Of a DNA stretch of 64,000 bases, positions 39,035 to 48,192 are shown one piece after another (position 1 is the stretch's first letter; each line of letters opens with the position of its first letter). The notes beneath the pieces are model-generated. The model did not search any database and was not told the DNA's origin. It was given only the letters and a program-made list of their open reading frames with translations. The translations under genes and the position numbers were made by a program. Source of the DNA: DATKNA01 sp963755755 (lineage in GTDB: Bacteria; Actinomycetota; Actinomycetes; Actinomycetales; Kineosporiaceae); assembly GCA_963755755.1 (NCBI GenBank), contig CAVWLJ010000003.1, positions 119,832-183,831 of the forward strand, read 5' to 3'.

Positions 39035-39130
39035 AGTCTATTCGTTCACCCTCCGAACTGGGCAACCTCTCGCCTCGCTGGCATTGACAACGCTGCGCAG
39101 CAGTGGACTAGGTTCGACTCCTGAACGAAT
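39035..39130. promoter_or_regulatory. xylR-xylA divergent promoters with ATTCGTTCA / TGAACGAAT operator
   Basis: A 9-bp perfect inverted repeat has one arm at 39040-39048 and the other at 39122-39130. The left arm touches the xylR -10 (TAGACT, complement of 39035-39040). The right arm covers the likely xylA start site, downstream of TTGACA (39084-39089), 19 bases, TAGGTT (39109-39114). A repressor bound at both arms would shut both promoters, possibly by looping. Confidence 0.6.
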
Positions 39131-39160
39131 CGCTCGCCGACGATGCCGACGGAGGCAGAC

Positions 39161-40355
39161 ATGACCGAGGGGACGACCACGGGCACGGGCCCCACACCCA
39201 CCCGCGAGGACAAGTTCACCTTCGGCCTCTGGACCGTCGGCTGGCAGGCCCGCGACCCCTTCGGTGACGCGACCCGCGCGCCGCTCGACCCGGTGGAGAG
39301 CGTGCACCGGCTGGCCGAGCTCGGCGCGGCGGGCGTCACCTTCCACGACGACGACCTCATTCCCTTCGGCGCGGACGACGCCACCCGGTCCGCGGGACAT
39401 CGAGCGTTTCAAGGCGGCACTGGCGGAGACCGGGCTCGTCGTGCCGATGGCCACGACCAACCTCTTCACCCACCCGGTGTTCAAGGACGGCGCGTTCACG
39501 AGCAACGACCGGTCCGTGCGCCGCTACGCGATGCGCAAGGTCATGCGCAACATCGATCTCGCGGCCGAGCTCGGTGCGACCACGTACGTGTTCTGGGGCG
39601 GCCGGGAGGGCACCGAGACCGACGCCGCCAAGGACGTGCGGACCGCCTTCGACCGCTTCCGGGAGGCGATCGACACGCTCGCGCAGTACTCGATCGACCG
39701 CGGGTACGACCTCCGGTTCGCGCTGGAGCCGAAGCCGAACGAGCCGCGCGGGGACATCCTGCTGCCGACCGTCGGGCACGCCCTGGCCTTCATCGACAGC
39801 CTCGAGCACCGCGACATGGTCGGCCTCAACCCCGAGGTCGGGCACGAGCAGATGTCGAACCTCAACTTCGTGCACGCCATCGCCCAGGCGCTGTGGCACG
39901 GCAAGCTGTTCCACATCGACCTCAACGGCCAGCACGGGCCCAAGTTCGACCAGGACCTGATCTTCGGGCACGGTGACGTGCTGAGCGCCTTCTTCCTCGT
40001 CGACCTGCTGGAGAACAGCGACTACACCGGCCCCCGGCACTTCGACTACAAGCCGCTGCGCACCGAGGACATCGAGGGCGTCTGGGCCTCCGCGGCGGCG
40101 AACATGCGGACCTACCTGCTGCTCAAGGAGCGCGCCGCCGCGTACCGGGCCGATCCGGAGGTGCAGGAGGCGCTCGAGGCGTCCGGCTACAACGAACTCG
40201 GCCGGCCGACGCTCGGCGAAGGCGAGACCTACGAGGACCTGCTGGCCGACCGCAGCGCCTTCGAGGACTTCGACCCCGACAAGGCCGCCGACCGCGGGTA
40301 CGGCTTCGTCCGGCTGAGCCAGCTCGCGCTCGACCACCTTCTCGGCGCGCGCTGA
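39161..40355 (+). CDS. xylA: Xylose isomerase, one apparent frameshift
   Basis: About 397 residues, the length of the actinobacterial class. Motifs: KFTFGLWTVGWQARDPFGDA, FHDDDLIPFG with the catalytic His, TTYVFWGGREGTE, metal-site EPKPNEPRGD, LNPEVGHEQMSNLNF, FHIDLNGQHGPKFDQDL and HFDYKPLRTED. A one-base excess near 39393 (GCGGGA for GCGGA) separates the start from IERFKAALAETGLVVPMATT. ATG 39161 was chosen because GGAGG lies 6 bases upstream; 39143 lacks a ribosome site. It converts D-xylose to D-xylulose; xylB follows after 12 bases. Confidence 0.95.
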
Positions 40356-40367
40356 GGGAGGCCGCTC

Positions 40368-41801
40368 GTGCCGCTGGTAGCCGGGGTCGACAGCTCGACC
40401 CAATCGTGCAAGGTCGTGATCCGCGACGCCGGGTCCGGCGCCCTGGTCCGTGAGGGCCGCGCACCGCACCCGGACGGCACGGAGGTGGATCCGGCCGCGT
40501 GGTGGTCCGCCCTGCAGTCCGCGGTGGACGCCGCCGGCGGCCTCGCCGACGTCGACGCCGTCGCGGTGGGCGGCCAGCAGCACGGCATGGTGGTCCTCGA
40601 CGACGCCGGCGAGGTGATCCGGCCGGCCCTGCTGTGGAACGACACCCGCTCGGCCGGCCAGGCGGAGCGACTCGTCGCGGAGCAGGGCGGCCCGGCGGCG
40701 TGGGCCGAGGCCGTCGGCTCCGTCCCCGTCGCCTCGTTCACCGTGACCAAGCTGGCCTGGCTCGCGCGAGGACGAACCCGCGAACGCCGCCCGCGTGGCC
40801 GGGATCGCCCTCCCCCACGACTGGCTCACCTGGCGGCTGCGGGGCACGACCGGACCTCGACGACCTCGTGACCGACCGCGGCGACGCCTCCGGCACCGGG
40901 TACTGGTCGCCGGCGACCGGGGACTACCGCCGGGACCTGCTCGTCGCCGCCCTGGGTCACGACGCCGTCCTGCCCCGCGTCCTCGCGCCCGCCGACTCCG
41001 CCGGCAGCGACGGCCGTGCCGGGGCTCACCGAGGGTGCGGCGTCGGGCCCGGGCACGGGCGACAACATGGCCGCCGCCCTGGGGCTGCAGGCCCGCCCGG
41101 GCGACGTCATCGTCTCCGTCGGTACGTCGGGGGTGGTCTCCGCGGTCGCGTCCGTGCCGGCGAGCGACGACAGCGGCATCGTCGCGGGCTTCGCGGACGC
41201 CACCGGCCGCTTCCTGCCCCTGGTCTGCACGCTCAACGCCGCCCGCGTGCTCGACGCGACGGCGCGGCTGCTGGGGGTCGACCTCGCGACCCTCAGCGAC
41301 CTCGCGCTGGCGGCGCCGGCCGGTGCCGGCGGCCTGGTGCTCGTTCCCGTACCTGGAGGGCGAGCGGACCCCCAACCGTCCCGACGCCACCGGCGCCCTG
41401 CACGGCCTGCAGCTGTCGACCGCGACCCCCCAGTACGTGGCCCGCGCCGCCGTCGAGGGGCTGCTGTGCGGACTCGCCGACGGGCTCGACGCGCTGGAGC
41501 AGCACGGCGCCCGGATCGAACGCGTCCTCCTCATCGGCGGCGGCGCCCGCTCCGACGCGCTGCGGCGCGATCGCCCCGGCCGTCCTCGGGCCGGCCGGTC
41601 CTCGCTCCACCGCCCGGCGAGTACGTCGCCGACGGGGCGGCGCTGCAGGCGGCGTGGGTCCTGGCGGGTGGCGACGAGCCTCCGGCGTGGCCGCTGGCGG
41701 CCGGGGAGCGCTACGAGGCCGAGCCGACCCCGGTCGTCCGGGCCCGATACGCGGAGGTGCGGGATCTGACCGCCGCATCGCCCGATCAGCTAGGTGGATG
41801 A
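40368..41801 (+). CDS. xylB: Xylulokinase, several apparent frameshifts
   Basis: About 475 residues. FGGY-family blocks: VAGVDSSTQSCKVVIRDA, VGGQQHGMVVLDDAGEVIRP, ALLWNDTRSAGQAERLV, ASFTVTKLAWLA, IALPHDWLTWRLRG, VTDRGDASGTGYWSPATGDY, GDNMAAALGLQARPGDVIVS, GTSGVVSAV, YLEGERTPNRPDATGALHGL and LLIGGGARSDALR. Six one-base skips (about 40770, 40855, 41015, 41348, 41570 and 41590) restore the reading. It phosphorylates D-xylulose. GTG 40368 has GGGAGG upstream. Confidence 0.9.
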
Positions 41802-41831
41802 CCCTCCGTCATTGCCGTTGTGCGCAAAGCG

Positions 41832-41867
41832 TCGACACCAGCGCGCGATCGGTCACTAGGTTGACCG
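41832..41867 (+). promoter_or_regulatory. Promoter with CGGTCA-N6-TGACCG palindrome before the MEDS-STAS gene
   Basis: TCGACA (41832-41837), 19 bases, TAGGTT (41857-41862), then only 6 bases to the ATG: a leaderless promoter. A perfect CGGTCA-N6-TGACCG inverted repeat (41850-41867) encloses the -10, a likely repressor site. Confidence 0.5.
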
Positions 41868-41868
41868 C

Positions 41869-42707
41869 ATGCCTGTTCCGCTCCCGGCTGCGCTCGCGCC
41901 CGGTCTGAGCGACCACGTCTGCCATGCCTACGGGGGTCGCGGACGAGCTGCGGCAGGCAGGCCCGACCGTACCTCGCCGACGGGCATCGCGCTCGGTCAG
42001 CGGCCGCTGGTCGTCGCGCCCGAACGCGACCTGCCGCTCGGCCACGAGATCGCGCGGGACGTCGCGGCCGATCCGGGGATGAGCGTCGACGTCGTCGAGC
42101 TCGGCCCGGCGGTGGGCTCGCGCGACGTCGACATCGACGCGGCCCTGCAGGCGCTGGAGGCCACGCTGGCCCGCGCCCTCGACCAGGGCTTCTCCGGTCT
42201 GCGCACCGTCGCGCTGCTCACCCACATCGCGACCGAGCCGTTCCTCCGTCAGGCCTGGGCGTCGTGGGAGCACGCCGTGGGCCAGTGGCAGTCGCTGCGG
42301 CCGGTCGCCTCGGCCTGCAGCTTCGACCGCAGCGTGCTCGGCGACAAGGCCGTCCAGGAACTGGCGTGCCTGCACCCTCGCGTCCTCACGACCGGCCCGG
42401 CGGTGCCGTTCCAGCTGTACTTCCGGGGCGGCCAGCTCGTTCTCGAGGGCGAGGTCGACTCGTTCACCGCTCCGCTGCTCACGCAGGCCCTGGCCCACGT
42501 GCAGCCGCCCGACGGGTGAACGGCTGATGATCGACGCACGGGGCCTGACCTTCCTCAACCACCGCGGGCTCGCGGCGCTCGTCCAGGGTCTCGCGGGCCG
42601 CGCGGGCGGCGTCACCCTGCTCGGCGGCCCGGCCCTCGTCGTCCGGATGTGCGCGGGGATCGGGCATCGGCGAGGACGTGCTCGACGTGCTCCCCTGCCC
42701 CTGGTGA
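41869..42707 (+). CDS. MEDS sensory domain - STAS (anti-anti-sigma) protein, apparent frameshifts
   Basis: About 275 residues. The MEDS (DcmR-type sensory) start LAPGLSDHVCHAYGG, then VADELRQAG and YLADG after one-base skips, IALGQRPLVVAPERDLPLGH, ACSFDRSVLGDKAVQELACL. The C-terminal STAS domain: QLYFRGGQLVLEGEVDSFTA, MIDARGLTFLNHRGLAALVQ, ending GIGEDVLDVLPCPW. MEDS-STAS proteins act in sigma-factor partner switching, with MEDS sensing small molecules. No conserved phosphorylatable Ser is visible in the STAS; Asn-His-Arg replaces it. Skips lie near 41935, 41973, 41987, 42519 and 42667. Confidence 0.72.
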
Positions 42708-42744
42708 ATGCTCATCCTGACCAGGTGGCCGTTACCCTGAGTCG

Positions 42745-43854
42745 GTGAGTCTCCCCGTCGCCCTGGGCATGCCCGCGGTGCGCCGTGCGGCGGCCGCGCC
42801 GGGCGTCCCGGACGGCCGGTCCGGCGAGCGCCCCGCCGACGACCGGCTCGTCGACCGGTTCGGGCGGGTGGCGACGGACCTGCGGGTGAGCCTGACGGAC
42901 CGCTGCAACCTGCGCTGCACCTACTGCATGCCGGCGGAGGGCCTCGACTGGCTCCCCGACGAGCGGATCCTCACCGACGACGAGCTGGTCCGGCTCATCA
43001 CCATCGCCGTCCAGCGCCTCGGCGTCGAGGAGATCCGGTTCACCGGCGGCGAGCCCCTCCTGCGCCGCGGCCTGGAGAAGATCCTCGCTGCCACGAACGA
43101 GCTGCGGACGGCGTCCGGCGCGCCGCCGCACACGGCGCTCACCACGAACGCCCTGGGCCTCGCCCGCCGCGCGCAGAGCGCTCGCCGACGCCGGCCTGCG
43201 GCGCGTCAACGTCTCCATCGACACCCTCGACCGGGAGCGTTTCGCCCGCATCACGCACCGCGACCGGCTGCCCGACGTCCTCGCGGGCCTGCGCGCGGCT
43301 GCGGACGCCGGGCTCGACACCCGATCAAGCTCAACACCGTCCTGCTGCGCGGGGTCAACGACGACGAGGCCGTGCCTCTGGCCCGGTTCGCCCTCGAGCA
43401 CGGGTACGAGCTGCGGTTCATCGAGCAGATGCCGCTCGACCCCCAGGGTGCGTGGAGCCGGCAGGGCATGATCACGGCCGCGGAGATCCTCGACGCCCTC
43501 AGCGCCGAGCTGACGCTCACGCCCGCCGACCCGGCCACCCGCGGGGCGGCACCCGCGGAGACCTGGCTGGTGCAGGAGGGAGCGCGCACCGGCCGCGTCG
43601 GGATCGTCGCCTCCGTCACCCGCCCGTTCTGCGGCGACTGCGACCGCACCCGGCTGACGGCCGACGGCCAGGTGCGCAACTGCCTCTTCGCCCTCGGGGA
43701 GACGGACCTGCGCGACCTGCTCCGGAGCGGGGCGGACGACGAGACGCTCGCGCAGGCCTGGCGGGGGGACATGTGGGCCAAGCGGCCCGGTCACGGCATC
43801 GACGACCCGGCGTTCCTGCAGCCCGCTCGTCCCATGAGCGCGATCGGAGGCTGA
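42745..43854 (+). CDS. moaA: GTP 3',8-cyclase (molybdenum cofactor biosynthesis), apparent compensating frameshifts
   Basis: Radical-SAM cluster motif LTDRCNLRCTYCMPAEGLDW, EEIRFTGGEPLLRRGLEKIL, RRVNVSIDTLDRERFARITH (alternate frame), IKLNTVLLRGVNDDEAVPLA, and the second cluster motif TRPFCGDCDRTRLTADGQVR with NCLF, ending SAIGG. It makes the first pterin intermediate from GTP with MoaC, which is not in this window. The GTG follows TACCCT by 6 nt, so it may be leaderless. Frame changes at about 43177 and 43320 compensate each other. Confidence 0.92.
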   Translation: MSLPVALGMPAVRRAAAAPGVPDGRSGERPADDRLVDRFGRVATDLRVSLTDRCNLRCTYCMPAEGLDWLPDERILTDDELVRLITIAVQRLGVEEIRFTGGEPLLRRGLEKILAATNELRTASGAPPHTALTTNALGLARRAQSARRRRPAARQRLHRHPRPGAFRPHHAPRPAARRPRGPARGCGRRARHPIKLNTVLLRGVNDDEAVPLARFALEHGYELRFIEQMPLDPQGAWSRQGMITAAEILDALSAELTLTPADPATRGAAPAETWLVQEGARTGRVGIVASVTRPFCGDCDRTRLTADGQVRNCLFALGETDLRDLLRSGADDETLAQAWRGDMWAKRPGHGIDDPAFLQPARPMSAIGG

Positions 43855-43855
43855 G

Positions 43856-44105
43856 GTGAGCCTGGTCGTCCGCTACTTCGCCGGGGCCCGCACCGCCGCA
43901 GGCGTCGAGGAGGAGACGGTCGAGGTGCCCGAGGGCGGCGACCGTCGACGCGCTCGCCGGCCTCCTCGCCGACCGGCACGGCGCCTCGCTCGCCCGGGTG
44001 CTCGCCGCGAGCACGTTCCTCGTGGACGAGGTGCCCGGCGGCCGCGACCGCCCCGTCGGCGGCGCCCGCGCCGTCGACGTCCTCCCGCCGTTCGCCGGCG
44101 GCTGA
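43856..44105 (+). CDS. moaD: Molybdopterin synthase sulfur-carrier subunit, one apparent frameshift
   Basis: 83 residues with the ubiquitin-like pattern: SLVVRYFAGARTAAGVEEET, then ATVDALAGLLADRHGASLAR, TFLVDEVPGGRDRPVGGARA and the terminal LPPFAGG, whose Gly-Gly is thiocarboxylated. One extra G near 43937 breaks the frame. GTG 43856 lies one base after the moaA stop. It gives sulfur to MoaE-bound precursor Z. Confidence 0.88.
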
Positions 44106-44152
44106 CGGCCCAGGACGCCGGAGCGACCGGCCCGCATCCGCGGGGCAGCGGG

Positions 44153-44642
44153 TCAGGGGCAGGCCACCCACTCGTCGCTGCCGTCCGGGAAGACCTGTCG
44201 CTTCCAGACCGGCAGCCGGAGCTTGACCTCGTCGACCAGCAGCGCCGCGGCCGGCGAACGCCTCCTGACGGTGCGCCGCGGACACGGCGACGACGAGCGC
44301 CGCCTCCCCGACCCGCAGCGGCCCGACACGGTGGGCCACGGCGAGCGCGTCGACGTCGGTGCGCGCGGCGACGTCCGCCGCCACCTCCTCGAGCACCGCC
44401 TGCGCCGTCGGATGGCCCTCGTACTCGATCATCGTCACGGCGCGGCCGCCGTCGTGGTCGCGCACGACACCGGCGAAGCTGACGACGGCACCGGCAGCGG
44501 CGTCCGCGACCATCTTCTCGAGCTGCCCGACGTCCACCGGATCGGACGTGACCAGGACGTGCTCGACGCGCCGGGCGGGTGGACGCAGACGCGAGGTGTC
44601 CCGTTCCTGCGCCGAGCGCGCGTCGCCCAACGGTGCGGTCAT
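44153..44642 (-). CDS. moaE: Molybdopterin synthase catalytic subunit, one apparent frameshift
   Basis: About 162 residues. HVLVTSDPVDVGQLEKMVAD, AAAGAVVSFAGVVRDHDGGR, VTMIEYEGHPTAQAVLEEVA, VDALAVAHRVGPLRVGEAAL, VVAVSAAHRQEAFA, then after a one-base skip near 44257 AALLVDEVKLRLPVWKRQVF and DEWVACP. The ATG overlaps the MobA-like gene stop (ATGA). It assembles with MoaD, encoded convergently, to form the dithiolene of molybdopterin. Confidence 0.9.
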
Positions 44643-45262
44643 GGGCCCACGATAGGCGGGACCGCCACCAGCGCCGCCCGCGTGTCGACGTCGAGACCGG
44701 TGCCGACGTCCCCGCACTCGATCAGCCGGACCGGTCGGTCCCGCAGGTAGTCCCGGGCACCGGCATCGCCGCGGGCCGCGGCGCGCACGCCGGCCCAGTG
44801 GTCCCGCCCGATGAGCACGGGGTGGCCGGGTACGCCGTCGAAGGCGGCGCGCGCCAGCACGCCGGGTCCGGCCGCGGCCGCGACGACCCGCTCCACGACG
44901 GCGGTGGTCATGCCGGGGGTGTCGACCAGCGCGACGAGCGCGGCGTCCGCGGGCTCCCTGCGCGCCCCCAGTGCGACGAGACCCGCACGGAGGGAGGCGC
45001 CCATCCCCTCGTTCCATCCGGCGGCCTCGATGACGTCCCCCGGCGGCACGAGGTGCGGGGGCACGAGCGCAGCCACGTCGGAGGCACGCGCGCCCACGAC
45101 CACGACGACGGGCCCGCACCCGCCCGCGACGAGACGTCCGGCCGCACGCTCCACCCAAGACCTGCCGTCGGCGTGACGGAGCAGGGCCTTGGGGGCGCCG
45201 AGCCGGCGCCCGGCGCCGGCGGCCAGCAGCAGCGCGGCCACGCGTGGGTGCGATTCGGGCAC
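44639..45262 (-). CDS. MobA/MocA-like molybdenum cofactor nucleotidyltransferase
   Basis: 207 residues. NTP-transferase signature ALLLAAGAGRRLGAPKALLR, WVERAAGRLVAGGC, VIEAAGWNEGMGASLRAGLV, ALVDTPGMTTAVVERVVA and GVPGHPVLIGRDHWAGV. The family makes MGD or MCD; because the CO dehydrogenase class uses MCD, cytidylyl transfer is the likelier activity (inference). The GTG lies 6 nt after TACGCT (complement of 45269-45274), suggesting a leaderless start. Coupled with moaE. Confidence 0.88.
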   Translation of the reverse strand: MPESHPRVAALLLAAGAGRRLGAPKALLRHADGRSWVERAAGRLVAGGCGPVVVVVGARASDVAALVPPHLVPPGDVIEAAGWNEGMGASLRAGLVALGARREPADAALVALVDTPGMTTAVVERVVAAAAGPGVLARAAFDGVPGHPVLIGRDHWAGVRAAARGDAGARDYLRDRPVRLIECGDVGTGLDVDTRAALVAVPPIVGP

Positions 45263-45335
45263 CTCCCCAGCGTAGACGGGCTCCGCGCCGGTCCTGCCGA
45301 CCTGCCGGAAGGGGGCCGGCGCCGACCCGGCCGGA

Positions 45336-45617
45336 CTACTCCGGGTCGGGGTCGAGGCTGGGCACGCTCAGGCCGATGTCGGCGAGGGCTCCGGTCCGCG
45401 CCTCGCGGGTCTCCTCCTCCTGCGTCAGCAGATGGGCGAACTCGACGAGCGCCGAGGGGTCGGGAAGGTCCTCGAGATCCTCGACGAAGCGGGCCACCGC
45501 GCGGACGGCGTCCACGTGCGCGCGGGCGTCCTCCGCGGCACGACGCAGCGCCTCGCGGTCGGCGTCGGAGGGGCCGGAGGTGTCGAAGGGGTCGGAGGAC
45601 GTGGGGGTCTCGGTCAC
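45336..45617 (-). CDS. Hypothetical acidic helical protein (93 aa)
   Basis: Starts MTETPTSSDPFDTSGPSDAD and continues EALRRAAEDARAHVDAVRAV, ARFVEDLEDLPDPSALVEFA, HLLTQEEETREAR: acidic and helical throughout, no motif I recognise. GTG 45617 was preferred over 45653, which adds residues with no ribosome site. The frame is intact; codon use is typical of the neighbours. Confidence 0.6.
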   Translation of the reverse strand: MTETPTSSDPFDTSGPSDADREALRRAAEDARAHVDAVRAVARFVEDLEDLPDPSALVEFAHLLTQEEETREARTGALADIGLSVPSLDPDPE

Positions 45618-45695
45618 GCAGGTCACGCTGCCACGCTGATCAGCACCGCGCACGACCGCGTCCCGCGTGAGCCGGACGTCCCGCGGGAGGATGCG

Positions 45696-45729
45696 AGAAG
45701 GGGCGGCCCCCGAGGGAGCCGCCCCTTCT
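45696..45729 (-). terminator. Hairpin terminator of groEL
   Basis: A perfect 12-bp inverted repeat (arms 45696-45707 and 45718-45729, AGAAGGGGCGGC) around a 10-base loop lies 34 bases after the groEL stop. Confidence 0.8.
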
Positions 45730-45763
45730 GGCGTACTGCGGACGATCCGATCCGGCGTGCGGA

Positions 45764-47389
<1,626 letters not shown>

Positions 47390-47507
47390 CTGGTGGTGTT
47401 CCCTCCACGGACGGTGGGTGGGTGGCCGGGCGGTGCCCGCGACGGACGGACCGCGGTCGGCGGGCCTGTCCCGCCTCCGCGCGGCCCTCACCGGGACCGG
47501 CTGATAC

Positions 47508-47534
47508 CTGTCACTCTCCTACCGAGAGTGCTAA
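47508..47534 (-). promoter_or_regulatory. CIRCE operator 2 (HrcA site), proximal to groEL
   Basis: On the minus strand TTAGCACTC, 9 bases, GAGTGACAG: the left half is perfect and the right half matches in GAGTG and one A. It lies 119 bases upstream of the groEL ATG. Confidence 0.85.
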
Positions 47535-47542
47535 CCCCATGA

Positions 47543-47569
47543 TTAGCACTCTCACCCACTGAGTGCAAA
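47543..47569 (-). promoter_or_regulatory. CIRCE operator 1 (HrcA site), distal
   Basis: On the minus strand TTTGCACTC, 9 bases, GAGTGCTAA, one mismatch from the consensus. It is 8 bases from the second copy, so two HrcA dimers could bind on adjacent turns. Confidence 0.92.
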
Positions 47570-47625
47570 CCCTGCCCCGCGCCGTCAGCCCCCCGGCCGT
47601 CACCCGGCGCACCGGGCCTGGAGGG

Positions 47626-48075
47626 TCAGATCTCCTCGTCGCGGGACAGCGCCTCGAGCACGGGCAGGGAGGCGTCGAGCGCGGCGCGATCGGCGGCCGA
47701 GAGGGCCGCGACGCGGCGACGCAGCGCCGACGAGCGGGCGAAGCTCTCTCCCTGGACGAGCGCCGTGCCGGCCCGGGTGGCCTCGACGACGACGGCCCGG
47801 CCGTCGGCCGGATCGGGACGCCGCTGGACGAGACCCGCCTCCTCGAGCACGGCCACGATCCGGGTCATCGTCGGGGCCGCCACCCCTTCGCGGCCGGCGA
47901 GGTCGCCGAGCCGACCGGGGCCCGTGCGTGTCAGCGTCGACAGCGCCGAGAGCGCGCCGGGACTGACGTCCGCCGTCCCGGTCCGCCGCAGGAAGCGCAC
48001 CAGCCGGCCGACGGCGACGTAGAGCCGCGCGGCCGTGTCGTCCGGCGCGGGGACCTCGGGACCGGAACGGGTCAT
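47626..48075 (-). CDS. MarR-family transcriptional regulator
   Basis: 149 residues. Winged helix: LVRFLRRTGTADVSPGALSA, LSTLTRTGPGRLGDLAGREG, VAAPTMTRIVAVLEEAGLVQ, RRPDPADGRAVVVEATRAG. ATG 48075 has GGAGG 9 bases upstream; longer starts run into a terminator. The next gene, on the same strand upstream, is an MFS exporter with a MarR-like palindrome in its promoter, the probable target. The frame is intact. Confidence 0.88.
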   Translation of the reverse strand: MTRSGPEVPAPDDTAARLYVAVGRLVRFLRRTGTADVSPGALSALSTLTRTGPGRLGDLAGREGVAAPTMTRIVAVLEEAGLVQRRPDPADGRAVVVEATRAGTALVQGESFARSSALRRRVAALSAADRAALDASLPVLEALSRDEEI

Positions 48076-48128
48076 GGTCCGATCCTCCTCCACCCGGATG
48101 CCCGATCCGACCGACGCGGCCGAGCACG

Positions 48129-48162
48129 CGAACCGCGGGGATCCGGAGATCCCCGCGGTTCG
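48129..48162 (-). terminator. Hairpin terminator after the MFS exporter
   Basis: A perfect 15-bp inverted repeat (48129-48143 and 48148-48162, CGAACCGCGGGGATC) with a 4-base loop, extendable by GAGCAC/GTGCTC outside. It lies between the MFS stop and the MarR start. Confidence 0.85.
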
Positions 48163-48192
48163 CACCGTGCTCGTCCTGCGGCGGCCGATCTG

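Noticed and set aside
6194..44105. Programmed +1 frameshifting as a biological system
   Set aside because: The sites share no slippery motif or stop-codon context, occur up to six times per gene and hit unrelated housekeeping genes; sequencing error explains them more simply.
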